A stretch of DNA of 45,659 nt. Origin: Desulfosporosinus sp. (GTDB lineage Bacteria; Bacillota; Desulfitobacteriia; Desulfitobacteriales; Desulfitobacteriaceae). The notes under the pieces are model-generated. The model was not told the origin of the DNA. It saw only the letters and a list, made by a program, of their open reading frames with translations, and ran no database searches. A program made the position numbers and the translations under genes. The stretch is from positions 1,208-46,866 of the forward strand of contig DOPM01000023.1 of assembly GCA_003513495.1 (NCBI GenBank). The letters run 5' to 3'. The stretch's first letter is position 1. Each line of letters starts with the position of its first letter. This document shows positions 35,600-45,089 of this stretch, piece by piece.

Positions 35600-38500
35600 T
35601 GGATAAGGGGATAATTTACCAAGTCATCCATAATCGCCGGTTTACCCTTTTTTTCACCTTCATAGCCTTATTGCTGGGAATTTATAGTTTTTATGTCATA
35701 CCTAAACAGGAAAGCCCGAAGGTGAACGCCCCTTTTGCCATTATACAGACGATTTATCCAGGCGCAGAACCTGCGGATGTAGAAAAACTCGTCACTAAAG
35801 TTATCGAAGATAAAACCATTGAAGTCCCAGGTTATAAAACTTCCTCTTCATATTCCCGAAACAGCGTTTCCATCGTCGTCTTAGAGCTACAAAATGACGC
35901 AGATGTTGATAAAGCTTGGCTGGATTTGAGGCGCTATATGGATGATCTCCAAAGCACTCTTCCATCTGAGTGCCAAAAGATTGAGGTTCAAACAGATTTA
36001 GCAGATACTCCCGGCATGATCCTAAGCCTTTCTGGCGATCAATATTCTTATGAACAGCTTTCCGATTTTGCTGATCAGTATAAAAATGAGTTAAGCAAAA
36101 TCAAGGGCATTACCCGTTTTGAAGTTGACGGGGTACAAACAAAAGAAGCTCAAGTTGAAGTCAATACCTCAAGGTTGAATCAACTTGCCCTGTCCTTAGA
36201 GGATATAGTCAATGCCTTAAAAATTCAAAATGTCAACATTCCTTCGGGTTCCCTAAGTGACGGAACTTCCAAGATCAATGTCAGTATCTCTGGCAGTTTT
36301 AACTCCCTTCAGGACATTGAAAATTGTGTAGTATCTATTTCAAAAGCTACGGGAGCTATAGTTTATTTAAAGGATATCGCCAAGGTATCCTGGGGATTAG
36401 CAGATTCCACGACCCGCATCAGAGAAAATGGAAATAATGCTATTTTGTTAAGCGCATTCTTCTCTGAAAATGATAATATTGTCATGATTGGTCACGAGGT
36501 TCAGACAATACTTCATCAGTTGAAACAACAATTGCCCCCGGGCTTAATTGTTGATGAGGTCACTTATCAACCGGCTAATGTTGATAAAAGTGTGACTAAT
36601 TTCTTTGAAAACCTGCTGGAAGGGATTGCCTTGGTACTGGCCGTGGTTTTCCTTGGGATGGGTCTAAAAAATGCTATTGTGGCTTCGACCGCCGTACCAC
36701 TTTCTATTCTAATTGCTTTTTCTGCCATGTATCTCCTTGAAATTAAAGTGCATGAGATTTCCATTGCCGCATTGATCATTTCCTTAGGAATACTGGTCGA
36801 TGATGCTATCGTAATTATTGATTCGATTCAGGTCCTAATCGATCAGGGAATGGAAAAAATGTCCGCCTGTGTAAACGGCACAAAGCGAGCTGTCTTACCT
36901 GTATTTACGGCTACATTAACCACTGGGGCAGCTTTTGCTCCCATGCTTTTTGTACCAGGTCCGGCGGGAGAGTTCCTGCATTCCTTGCCTGAGGTTGTGA
37001 TTCTAGCTGTTGCTGCCTCGTTTATCGTCGCTATCTTTGTCACTCCCGTCCTAGCGTATATCTTTTTTGATCAACTTAAAAAGGGGAAAGTTTACAAGCG
37101 ATCCCCGGTGAAAAACTTCTATCAGGGCTTTCTGGCAATCAGCATGAACTATAAGAAACTGACCCTTTTTATAGCCCTCTCCATATTCGGGCTTACTGCT
37201 CTTTTAGCCCTTAAGTTACCAGTAATGTTTTTTCCAAAGGCGGACGTTAATATGTTCTATATAAATATCCATGCTGAAACTTCTGCTGATCTGGACAACA
37301 CAGACCGCGTAGCTCAACAGGTAGAGAAGCTAGTTTCTGCCCAAAAAGAAGTCTTGGATTATACAACCTCCGTAGGGGAAGGACTTCCTAAATTCTATTT
37401 AACAGTTGAACAATCAACTCAATCCCAAGATTTTGCCCAGGTGCTGCTGAAAGTGGACTTAGCCAAAGGCGGTCGGTTTAAGTCCAATGAGGAAATGGCC
37501 GTTTATATGCAAGAACATTTGAACGAACGCTTGATTGGAGGAACAGCTCGGGTTGAGTTGCTGGAAAAGGCTTTCCCTGGTACCCCCATAGGTATCCAAA
37601 TTAACAGTAACGATCAGCAGGCCCTGACCAAGGCAGTTAACTATATCCATGATCAACTGGTAGCTATCCCAGGGACCTTAAATGTAGAGGACGACTTGGA
37701 TAGTTCTGAATATCAGTTTGAGGTTAATATTGATCATGATAAAGCTTCTCAATCGGGTATTACCAAATACGACATAGAACGCCAAATTAATATTGCTCTA
37801 AAGGGAGCAGAAGCAACCGTTTTGCGTAAAGGTGGTAATGAATACCCCGTCTTAGTAACGAGTGATATTCAGTCTAAAGAAGCCTTGGAAAACCTGGTCA
37901 TCAAATCCTCGCTTAGTGACCAGAAAGTCTTACTCAAACAAATTGCAACATTTAGCCTGGAAGCATCTATTCCCACGATTCGCAAATACGACCGTGAGCT
38001 GGCCATCACTGTCTCTTCCCAGGTTAAACCAGGCTACAGTGCTGTTACCATCGAAAATAATCTCAAACAAATCCTTGCCCAAAACCCAGAGGTGTTAAAA
38101 GGGGTTAGCCTCTCCTATAAGGGGGAAGCGAAAAATATCAGTGATAATTTCGGCGATCTGGGAACAGCTGCTTTATTTGCCCTCTTAGCTATTTATGTCA
38201 TTCTTATGCTCCAGTTTCGCTCTTTCTTGCAGCCCTTCATCATCTTTATCACGATCCCCCTCTCACTCTTCGGTGTTATCATCGGTCTGTTTGCTTTCGG
38301 ACAACCCCTTTCATTTACTGCACTAGTTGGGGTTGTCAGTCTCATGGGAATAGTGATTAAAAATGCCATTCTATTGATCGAATATATCAACAGCGCCCGC
38401 AAAGAGGGGATGTCAGTAACGGAAGCCTGCTTTGACGCCGTGAGTAAACGCTATCGACCCATTTTTCTGAGCGCCATGACGACAGTCATTGGTCTTGTTC

Positions 38501-38664
38501 CTTTAGCCCTCTCTGGGAGTGACCTGTTTGAACCGTTGTCTGTAGCGATTATGTGTGGATTAATAGCCTCAACGTTACTGACCTTAGTGATTATTCCCGT
38601 AGTTTATAGCATTTGGTTTGAAAAGAGAGAAGTATCCATTACTACAGAAAATGTGACAATTTAG
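35599..38664 (+). CDS. RND-family efflux pump (AcrB/HAE-type)
   Basis: A proton-driven export pump of about 1021 residues with two repeats of a transmembrane set and large external loops. The helix 4 proton-relay motif is kept (ISLGILVDDAIVIIDSI, two Asp), and the second half has LVGVVSLMGIVIKNAILLIEY. About 1020 residues is standard. Two adjacent ATGs occur (35596 and 35599); GGAGGA at 35588-35593 favours the second. No outer-membrane factor gene is nearby, as expected for a single-membrane cell. Confidence 0.92.
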   Translation: MDKGIIYQVIHNRRFTLFFTFIALLLGIYSFYVIPKQESPKVNAPFAIIQTIYPGAEPADVEKLVTKVIEDKTIEVPGYKTSSSYSRNSVSIVVLELQNDADVDKAWLDLRRYMDDLQSTLPSECQKIEVQTDLADTPGMILSLSGDQYSYEQLSDFADQYKNELSKIKGITRFEVDGVQTKEAQVEVNTSRLNQLALSLEDIVNALKIQNVNIPSGSLSDGTSKINVSISGSFNSLQDIENCVVSISKATGAIVYLKDIAKVSWGLADSTTRIRENGNNAILLSAFFSENDNIVMIGHEVQTILHQLKQQLPPGLIVDEVTYQPANVDKSVTNFFENLLEGIALVLAVVFLGMGLKNAIVASTAVPLSILIAFSAMYLLEIKVHEISIAALIISLGILVDDAIVIIDSIQVLIDQGMEKMSACVNGTKRAVLPVFTATLTTGAAFAPMLFVPGPAGEFLHSLPEVVILAVAASFIVAIFVTPVLAYIFFDQLKKGKVYKRSPVKNFYQGFLAISMNYKKLTLFIALSIFGLTALLALKLPVMFFPKADVNMFYINIHAETSADLDNTDRVAQQVEKLVSAQKEVLDYTTSVGEGLPKFYLTVEQSTQSQDFAQVLLKVDLAKGGRFKSNEEMAVYMQEHLNERLIGGTARVELLEKAFPGTPIGIQINSNDQQALTKAVNYIHDQLVAIPGTLNVEDDLDSSEYQFEVNIDHDKASQSGITKYDIERQINIALKGAEATVLRKGGNEYPVLVTSDIQSKEALENLVIKSSLSDQKVLLKQIATFSLEASIPTIRKYDRELAITVSSQVKPGYSAVTIENNLKQILAQNPEVLKGVSLSYKGEAKNISDNFGDLGTAALFALLAIYVILMLQFRSFLQPFIIFITIPLSLFGVIIGLFAFGQPLSFTALVGVVSLMGIVIKNAILLIEYINSARKEGMSVTEACFDAVSKRYRPIFLSAMTTVIGLVPLALSGSDLFEPLSVAIMCGLIASTLLTLVIIPVVYSIWFEKREVSITTENVTI

Positions 38665-38674
38665 ATATCATCTA

Positions 38675-38715
38675 AACCAAACCTCCTAGATATAATAAGT
38701 CTAGGAGGTTTGGTT
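38675..38715 (+). terminator. Terminator of the TetR-RND operon
   Basis: Sixteen-base perfect arms AACCAAACCTCCTAGA / TCTAGGAGGTTTGGTT, ten bases after the pump stop; the following T tract is modest. Confidence 0.75.
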
Positions 38716-38844
38716 GTATTAATTATTAAAGCGTTTTTAATTTCTTTTTGAAAATACTTTATTTATAAAGAAGGAAACGGGCAAAATTCGGAGAAAGGTA
38801 AGTTCAAGTTAAATTGATGCGGATATCCGGGAAAGGAAGTCGAA

Positions 38845-40161
38845 ATGAACAATATAATAGCAATTGTTGATGATTGCGAAGATGACATTTTTGCAATTAA
38901 GAAAATGATCTTGAAACAGAATAGTGATTATAAAATCGTTGACTTTACAGATCCCGAAGACGCTCTAGTTAAACTAAGGCAAGATAAGGTTGATTGCATT
39001 ATTTTAGATTATTATTTTCCATTGATGAATGGACTTGAGTTCATAAAAGAATTTAGGAGCTATAATGATGATACTCCCATCATATTTCTGACAGGGCAAG
39101 GAAATGAAAATGTAGCTGCTGAATCTATTCAGGCGGGAGCCTTTCACTACATTATCAAGAGTGAAATCTCAGGAGAATCACTACATAACTGTATTCTTAA
39201 AGGAATTCTAAAGAGTGATTTAGACCGTAAAGAAAGATCCTACAATGAGTTCATTAAGACAATGACTAATATTATACCCGTGCCTTTGTTCTATAAGGAT
39301 AAAAACGGAATCTATCTTGGGTGTAATAAGGCCTTCGAAGAGTTCATTGGTTTAAACAAAGATGAGATTATTGGCAAAACAGTCTATGATATCTCCGAGA
39401 AAAATGATGCAGAAACGTATGCAAATAGGGATCGACAGTTATTGGATAATCCGGGCACGACACAAACCTATGAACATGAGTACGTTAACCCTAATAATAT
39501 GAGGAAATATGTCATTTTCAAGAAGGTCACCTATCGTGATTCTTTAGGAAACGTAAGTGGTATTATTGGAATAGTCAACGATATAACTGAGATTAAAGAA
39601 CGTGAGACAGAATTAACCTCCAAGACCTATTACGATTCTCTAACTGGGATCTTCAATAGACGATATTTTGATGAGTGCGTTGAGATTGAATGGAAAAAAT
39701 GCAAGAGAAAAAATGAGCCATTATGTTTGATAATGCTCGATATAGATTTTTTTAAAAATTATAACGATACTTATGGGCATCAGGAGGGGGATAATTGTCT
39801 ACATAACGTTGCACAGGAAATTAAACTATCCTTACTACGTCCTTCTGATATAGCCGTACGATATGGCGGAGAAGAGTTTGTGGTGATTCTTCCTAATACG
39901 AAACTAAATGGAGCATATCGAGTGGCAGAAAGAATTAGACAAAACATCATTAATAGGGGGATTAAACATGTGGCTTCTGCAGTGAGTGATGTTGTAACCC
40001 TTAGTCAAGGAATAGCAGAAATGAGTGATATTAATGATACTGTTGATAAGTGTTTAAGGAATGCAGATCAATCATTATATGAGGCCAAGAAAAATGGTAG
40101 AAACACCATAAGGTGTTTGAGTGTTTATGATAATAACCAGGAGGAAGGCGAGGAGGGTTAA
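38845..40161 (+). CDS. Response regulator with PAS and GGDEF domains (diguanylate cyclase)
   Basis: 438 residues: receiver domain (1-120, phosphoacceptor D55 in CIILDYYFP), PAS domain (about 135-255, VPLFYKDKNGIYLGCNKAF) and a GGDEF domain (about 265-425). The active-site loop reads GGEEF near 341 and the domain starts with YDSLTGIFNRRYFDE, so it should make cyclic di-GMP when phosphorylated. First gene of a three-gene signalling operon. Confidence 0.92.
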   Translation: MNNIIAIVDDCEDDIFAIKKMILKQNSDYKIVDFTDPEDALVKLRQDKVDCIILDYYFPLMNGLEFIKEFRSYNDDTPIIFLTGQGNENVAAESIQAGAFHYIIKSEISGESLHNCILKGILKSDLDRKERSYNEFIKTMTNIIPVPLFYKDKNGIYLGCNKAFEEFIGLNKDEIIGKTVYDISEKNDAETYANRDRQLLDNPGTTQTYEHEYVNPNNMRKYVIFKKVTYRDSLGNVSGIIGIVNDITEIKERETELTSKTYYDSLTGIFNRRYFDECVEIEWKKCKRKNEPLCLIMLDIDFFKNYNDTYGHQEGDNCLHNVAQEIKLSLLRPSDIAVRYGGEEFVVILPNTKLNGAYRVAERIRQNIINRGIKHVASAVSDVVTLSQGIAEMSDINDTVDKCLRNADQSLYEAKKNGRNTIRCLSVYDNNQEEGEEG

Positions 40162-40168
40162 TGTATTA

Positions 40169-41488
40169 ATGGAATATGAATTTTCAGAGCTTTTCGACAT
40201 AAAAGAGCTCCAGTCACTTATGGAGAGCTTTACTATAGCAACGGAATTTTCGACTGCCATACTTGACTTAGAAGGGAAAATTCTGACGTCCGCTGGTTGG
40301 TCAGATGTATGTACGAAATTTCATAGAATTCATCCGATAACGAGTAAACGGTGTACGGAAAGTGACACTGTATTGGCAGCTCAACTTAATAGAGGGGAAC
40401 ATTATAATATCTACAAGTGCAAAAACGGTTTGATTGATGTCGCAGTTCCGATTATTATTGAAGGAACTCATATGGGAAACCTCTTCATTGGACAAATCTT
40501 GTTTGAAGTTCCTAATGTAAAATATTTTAAAAAGCAAGCTAAGGAATTTGGGTTTAATGAATCCTTCTATCTTGAGGCATTAAATAAAATGCCAGTGTTT
40601 ACAGAAGAAAAGATTAAACAGACCATGGAGTTTTTATTAAAATTAGCAAAGATGATTGGTAACTTGGGATTAGCAAAGAAGCAACAGTTGGAAAGAAACA
40701 AACAAATATCGGATTTGTTGGAGATAGAAGAGACATTGAACCAAGAGCTAGTCCAGGAAAAAGAAAAGTTAGAAAGATTAACGGAAGAATTGCAAAAAAG
40801 TAATAAAGAACTTGATGATTTTGCATATATTGCTTCACATGACTTAAGAGAACCTTTGCGGGGTATCAACAATTATTCCGATTTTTTGTTAGAAGACTAT
40901 GCTGATAAGCTAGATAATGAAGGAAAAAGTATGCTTATGACCGTAAGTAAACTCACTCATAGACTAGACCAGTTTATTGATTCTCTCTTATTTTTTTCGC
41001 GACTTGGTAGAACATCCACCGATCAAAAAGCTGTCTCAATAAAGGATATTATCGATGATGCAATCAATTCCTTAGAGCTATCCATAAGAGAAAGGCCTAC
41101 GGTTATAACCGTTAATGAGAATTTACCTGTCGTTAACTGCGATCCATTCAGAACAACTGAGGTTTTTAAGAATTTGATTGGAAATGCTTTGAAATATAAT
41201 AATAAACCTGAAAGGCATATTGAAGTAGGATGTTTATTCACTGAATCTAATGAACCATTCTTCTATGTTAAAGATAATGGAATAGGCATAGAAGAAAAAC
41301 ATTTTGACAATGTTTTTATGATTTTTAAACGACTGCATCCCAGAGACAAGTATGGAGGGGGCACAGGTGCAGGACTAACCATTGCTAAGAAGTGTGTCAC
41401 CTTACAAAGAGGTAAAATATGGATAGAATCAAAATTAAATGAGGGAACAACGTTTTACTTTACTGTCACAGAAGGAACGTTTTCATGA
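40169..41488 (+). CDS. PocR-domain sensor histidine kinase
   Basis: About 439 residues with no membrane segment. The N-terminal ~165 residues look like a PocR small-molecule sensor domain (ILTSAGWSDVCTKFHRIHP; KCKNGLIDVAVPIIIEG). A coiled coil (about 170-215) follows, then HisKA with the phosphoacceptor in YIASHDLREPLRG (near H224) and a HATPase_c domain (NLIGNALKYNN; GGGTGAGLTIAKK). ATG 40169 lies eight bases past the upstream stop, after GAGGAGGG; the frame runs back to 40121 inside the previous gene. Confidence 0.85.
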   Translation: MEYEFSELFDIKELQSLMESFTIATEFSTAILDLEGKILTSAGWSDVCTKFHRIHPITSKRCTESDTVLAAQLNRGEHYNIYKCKNGLIDVAVPIIIEGTHMGNLFIGQILFEVPNVKYFKKQAKEFGFNESFYLEALNKMPVFTEEKIKQTMEFLLKLAKMIGNLGLAKKQQLERNKQISDLLEIEETLNQELVQEKEKLERLTEELQKSNKELDDFAYIASHDLREPLRGINNYSDFLLEDYADKLDNEGKSMLMTVSKLTHRLDQFIDSLLFFSRLGRTSTDQKAVSIKDIIDDAINSLELSIRERPTVITVNENLPVVNCDPFRTTEVFKNLIGNALKYNNKPERHIEVGCLFTESNEPFFYVKDNGIGIEEKHFDNVFMIFKRLHPRDKYGGGTGAGLTIAKKCVTLQRGKIWIESKLNEGTTFYFTVTEGTFS

Positions 41489-41506
41489 TTTCCGAGGAGG
41501 CTGCAA

Positions 41507-41953
41507 ATGAAAAATGGTCCAACTTCATTGATTATTATTGTGGAGGACAGCCCTGAAGACTTTGACACTACATTAAGAGCGTTCAAAAAAGCAGGGATGA
41601 AAAACAACATTCTTAGATTTGAAATGGGTGATGAGTGTTTAGATTATTTAATGGGAAGAGGAGAATATGAGGGCAAAAGGAATGAGTTGCCAGGACTTAT
41701 CATGCTTGATTTAAACTTACCCGGAACAGGTGGGAAAGACGTGCTCAAAATAATAAAATCAGATGTAAACTTAAAGAAGATTCCAGTTGTTGTATTAACT
41801 ACTTCAAACGATCTCAGAGATATCGAAAATTGCTATCAACTCGGTGCAAACAGTTATATTCAGAAACCAGTCAGCTTTGAGGGTTTCACTCTTGCAATAA
41901 AAAAGCTCAAAGAATATTGGTTTGAGATTGCTATATTACCCACTCAAGGATAA
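41507..41953 (+). CDS. Single-domain response regulator (Rcp1-like)
   Basis: A 148-residue stand-alone receiver domain: acidic pair in VEDSPED, phosphoacceptor D68 in LIMLDLNLPG, TTS and the K of YIQKPVSF. Such Rcp1-type receivers partner with HisKA kinases like the one 18 bp upstream. It has no output domain. Confidence 0.9.
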   Translation: MKNGPTSLIIIVEDSPEDFDTTLRAFKKAGMKNNILRFEMGDECLDYLMGRGEYEGKRNELPGLIMLDLNLPGTGGKDVLKIIKSDVNLKKIPVVVLTTSNDLRDIENCYQLGANSYIQKPVSFEGFTLAIKKLKEYWFEIAILPTQG

Positions 41954-41976
41954 TTAAAAAGAAAATTAAAGTAACA

Positions 41977-42008
41977 AATTCCTGCTTTGTACTGACAAAG
42001 CAGGAATT
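41977..42008. terminator. Hairpin between convergent signalling operon and parA
   Basis: Fourteen-base perfect arms AATTCCTGCTTTGT / ACAAAGCAGGAATT with loop ACTG. T tracts are weak on both strands. Confidence 0.6.
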
Positions 42009-42038
42009 AATGAGGTAACAGAATGCGAGGACTCCCTT

Positions 42039-42848
42039 TCATGCTATTGCAAAAACTTCCTTTACAAACGTAAGGTATTCGGGTGCTTTATTGATGTCGG
42101 GTTCACCATGAGTCTGCGCTAATCCATGACGTATAGCACGTTTGATAACAGTTTCAAATACCTTTATGTCTGGGGTTTCAGCAAATTCTTTTCGCAGTTC
42201 TTGGAGCTTTACATGATGAAGATTAGTATGGTCTTGAACCATAGTGGGCAGTACTCCTAAAATATTGACCTTAGTACCTTCTTCCTGAATGCTTTTTATT
42301 AGACCAATTGTTTCATAAATACCATCGATTGATAGACCCTCTGGAAGGACAGGAATGATAATATCTGTAGAGGCTAACAGGGAATTCATAGTTGGAATGT
42401 CATTGCTTGGAGAAGTGTCGATGAGAATGTAGTCGTATTGTGTTTTTATCTCACTGATGGCTCTTCTTAGAAGGTATTTACGGGCTGGGAATAGCTTCGA
42501 ATTTGTCTGAGCTGTGACTTTTGGGCTGAGATCCGAAAGTGATCCATTTGATAAGTAGAGATCAACCCCGTAAGCATGCTGCTTAATATCCTTCATTCTC
42601 GCTTCACCAATTAAAACATCATAAATTGTTTTCTTTAAATCAGTCTTCTTAATGCCGAAGGATAAGGCAATGTGTCCTTGAGCATCCATGTCGATGATCG
42701 CCGTCTTATATCCAAGACTAACTAACCCTACGGCCATGTTTGTAACGGTTGCCGTTTTGCCAACTCCACCTTTTTGTGAAGCAACGGCAATGATTCGTGC
42801 AGTTTGAGTATTTCTAGCGGTATTGATAGTTTTATTACGTTTAGCCAT
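42039..42848 (-). CDS. ParA-family ATPase (orphan)
   Basis: A 269-residue deviant-Walker ATPase: SQKGGVGKTATVTNMAVG, IIDMDAQGHIA, and ILIDTSPSNDIPTMN as Walker B. Such proteins position DNA or protein complexes. No ParB gene is adjacent, so its partner and cargo are unknown. ATG 42848 follows AAAGGG at ten bases; the open frame begins with TTG at 42869. Confidence 0.88.
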   Translation of the reverse strand: MAKRNKTINTARNTQTARIIAVASQKGGVGKTATVTNMAVGLVSLGYKTAIIDMDAQGHIALSFGIKKTDLKKTIYDVLIGEARMKDIKQHAYGVDLYLSNGSLSDLSPKVTAQTNSKLFPARKYLLRRAISEIKTQYDYILIDTSPSNDIPTMNSLLASTDIIIPVLPEGLSIDGIYETIGLIKSIQEEGTKVNILGVLPTMVQDHTNLHHVKLQELRKEFAETPDIKVFETVIKRAIRHGLAQTHGEPDINKAPEYLTFVKEVFAIA

Positions 42849-42876
42849 GTTACAACAACCCTTTCTCAAAAATATG

Positions 42877-42896
42877 TAATATTTAATTAAATATTA
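42877..42896. promoter_or_regulatory. Perfect 20-bp palindrome upstream of parA
   Basis: TAATATTTAATTAAATATTA is its own complement and starts 28 bp upstream of the parA start, suited to autoregulation. It is pure A/T, so chance is possible. The remainder of 42849-43243 is AT-rich spacer with promoters in both directions. Confidence 0.4.
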
Positions 42897-43109
42897 CCAT
42901 ATAATACCAAAAGAGTATATACTAGGCGTTGTTTGATAACACGTCATTTATTGTCGTTTAGCATAATTAAATAGAGTAATGCGCCATAATCGGAAGAGAT
43001 TTTCAACCTTGTATATAATTTTAGTTATGACTTTTAATCTTATTTTTACTTGGCTCGTTCTAAGTCAACATGAGGTGTTACTATAAACCGGCTTTTCGAA
43101 TGAACCTGC

Positions 43110-43139
43110 TTGAATAAGGTTTCTTTTATGGTATATTAT
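43110..43139 (+). promoter_or_regulatory. Promoter of the rubrerythrin gene
   Basis: TTGAAT at 43110-43115 and TATATT (16-base spacer) or TATTAT (18-base spacer) at 43132-43139. A half-site like TTATAGTAAT overlaps the end but does not make a full PerR box. Confidence 0.5.
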
Positions 43140-43243
43140 AGTAATCAATGACCATCAATCTTAGGCGGTAACTGAATTTAATGTTGGCCAGACGTCATTG
43201 GAACTGCTTAACGATTAGAACAAACAATAATGGAGGGATTATT

Positions 43244-43738
43244 ATGGATAACCAAAAAACTTTAGAAAATTTAATGGCAGCTTTTGCGGGTGAATCACAG
43301 GCAAATCGAAAATACTCCGCTTACTCTAAAAAAGCAGAAGCCGATGGTAAAAAGAATGCCGCAAAGCTTTTTAAAGCAGCTTCTGATGCCGAAATCCTTC
43401 ATGCTCAAAAGCATTTTGAAGTTGCGGGTAAGATCATGTCAACAGTTGAGAACTTGAAGGATGCAATCATGGGAGAAAATCATGAATATCAAAGTATGTA
43501 TCCAGAGTTTTTGAAAGTGGCTCAAGAAGAAGGAAATCAAGCTGCCGTGAGAACATTTACATATGCTCTAAAGGCTGAAGAGGTCCATGCAAGATTATAT
43601 CAAGAGGCACTAGATAATCTGGATCAAGAGGAAGAAGTATTTTACTATCTTTGCCCTATTTGCGGAAACATTGAGAAAGTAGTACCTGAAAAGTGTCCTA
43701 TTTGCGGAGTTCCGGGAACGAAATTCATCAAGTATTAG
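43244..43738 (+). CDS. rbr: Rubrerythrin
   Basis: Peroxide-reducing diiron protein of anaerobes, 164 residues: four-helix domain with E17, E50-x2-H53, E81 and E112-x2-H115, and a C-terminal rubredoxin centre with CPIC at 137-140 and CPIC at 151-154. ATG 43244 follows TGGAGGG; the longer frame from 43181 has no ribosome site. Confidence 0.93.
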   Translation: MDNQKTLENLMAAFAGESQANRKYSAYSKKAEADGKKNAAKLFKAASDAEILHAQKHFEVAGKIMSTVENLKDAIMGENHEYQSMYPEFLKVAQEEGNQAAVRTFTYALKAEEVHARLYQEALDNLDQEEEVFYYLCPICGNIEKVVPEKCPICGVPGTKFIKY

Positions 43739-43763
43739 AATTGAATTGAATTGAATTCCTTTA

Positions 43764-43804
43764 AATAATCCCTACCTATTCGACAAAGGTGGGGATTATT
43801 TTTT
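43764..43804 (+). terminator. Intrinsic terminator of the rubrerythrin gene
   Basis: Fourteen-base arms AATAATCCCTACCT / AGGTGGGGATTATT followed by TTTT. Confidence 0.9.
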
Positions 43805-43939
43805 CGAGTCAATCATGCAGCTCTACTGTCAGGAAGATCTCTGATTGGGAGTTAACGATGGGTATAGAAGGATTTTTTAATGATGAAGTAGAAAATACTT
43901 ATATAGGTTTTGTTTTGATAGGAACGGAGGATACTAAGC

Positions 43940-45082
43940 GTGTGGGGTTTGATCACAACGACTTTCTTAGTGATTTATTGTCTAATGAGCTTTTATATTG
44001 GACGTAGGGGTTGGCAGATACTTGGTAAGACAAAAACCAGAAGCAAGATTATTTATGGAATAGTTCTCGGATTGTTAATCCTTGCGTTTCCCATGACAGA
44101 AATGGTACAAAATTGGCTTCCTCAAACATTCGCTCCGGGAGTTAGTATTACTGGTTGGTACGCTATGATTGCAGTAGTATACCTGTTTTTTTTGCTGATG
44201 ATCGTTGATTCAGTGAGGTTGCTGGATAGACGTATTCCCATTGTTCCTAGAATCATTAGGGATCACGACCGGACTCCGAAAGCAGTGGCCTTGTTAATCC
44301 TTGGCTTGATTACTGTTACCCTTATATATGGTTCTTGGAATGCTCGTCATCCTGATATCACGCACTATGAACTTTCAATCGATAAAGAAGTTGGTACATT
44401 GAAGCAACTTCGGATTGTAATGGTCTCCGATATTCACTACGGAGAGATTATTGATGAACCTCGTTTGAATGGAATGCTTGAAGCAATTAACCAACTTCAG
44501 CCAGATGTCATTGTAATGGCAGGCGACATCGTTGATGGGAGGGTTAATCAGGAGGAATTTCAAAAACTCATCGACATCCTTAAACAAATGAACTCAAACT
44601 ATGGGACCTACATTGTTCCAGGCAATCACGATCGTTGGATAAGCAGCGTTGATTCGGTCCGTGATTTGGAGGAAGCGGGGATAGTAGTTCTCAGAGACCG
44701 ACATATAAACGTGGGAGATAGTTTTTACATCATAGGGAGGGATGATCCAGGGCATCGACGTGATCAGGGACGTAAAGGTTTGGAAGAGTTAATGCAAGGA
44801 GTTGACCAATCTCTGCCCCTCATATTATTGGATCATCAGCCTATTAATTTAGAAGAAGCTGAAAAAAATGGAATCGATCTTCAATTATCTGGACATACCC
44901 ACATGGGGCAGATCTTTCCTAGTCATATTATAACTCGCCAACTTTATGCCATAGACTGGGGATTGCTTACCAGGGGTAGTTATCATCTTATCGTGTCCTC
45001 CGGCTATGGGACTTGGGGGCCACCGTTAAGAATTGGCACAAATTCTGAGATCGTCGAAGTTATACTCAAATTCCCTCGCTAA
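43940..45082 (+). CDS. Membrane-anchored calcineurin-like metallophosphoesterase
   Basis: 380 residues. About four N-terminal helices (to ~150) anchor a phosphoesterase domain with all core motifs: MVSDIHYG (DxH), VMAGDIVDG (GDxxD), VPGNHDRW (GNHD), LILLDHQP and LSGHTHMGQIFP (GHxH). Hydrolyses a phosphoester outside or at the membrane; substrate unknown (YkuE-like relatives act on lipids). GTG 43940 follows CGGAGG at nine bases. Ends seven bases from the convergent next gene. Confidence 0.88.
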   Translation: MWGLITTTFLVIYCLMSFYIGRRGWQILGKTKTRSKIIYGIVLGLLILAFPMTEMVQNWLPQTFAPGVSITGWYAMIAVVYLFFLLMIVDSVRLLDRRIPIVPRIIRDHDRTPKAVALLILGLITVTLIYGSWNARHPDITHYELSIDKEVGTLKQLRIVMVSDIHYGEIIDEPRLNGMLEAINQLQPDVIVMAGDIVDGRVNQEEFQKLIDILKQMNSNYGTYIVPGNHDRWISSVDSVRDLEEAGIVVLRDRHINVGDSFYIIGRDDPGHRRDQGRKGLEELMQGVDQSLPLILLDHQPINLEEAEKNGIDLQLSGHTHMGQIFPSHIITRQLYAIDWGLLTRGSYHLIVSSGYGTWGPPLRIGTNSEIVEVILKFPR

Positions 45083-45089
45083 GACTGGA

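Noticed and set aside
43858..44007. 50-codon frame (MGIEGFFNDEVENTYIG) with a GGGAG upstream
   Set aside because: It overlaps the phosphoesterase start, has no recognisable domain, and the phosphoesterase has its own good ribosome site.
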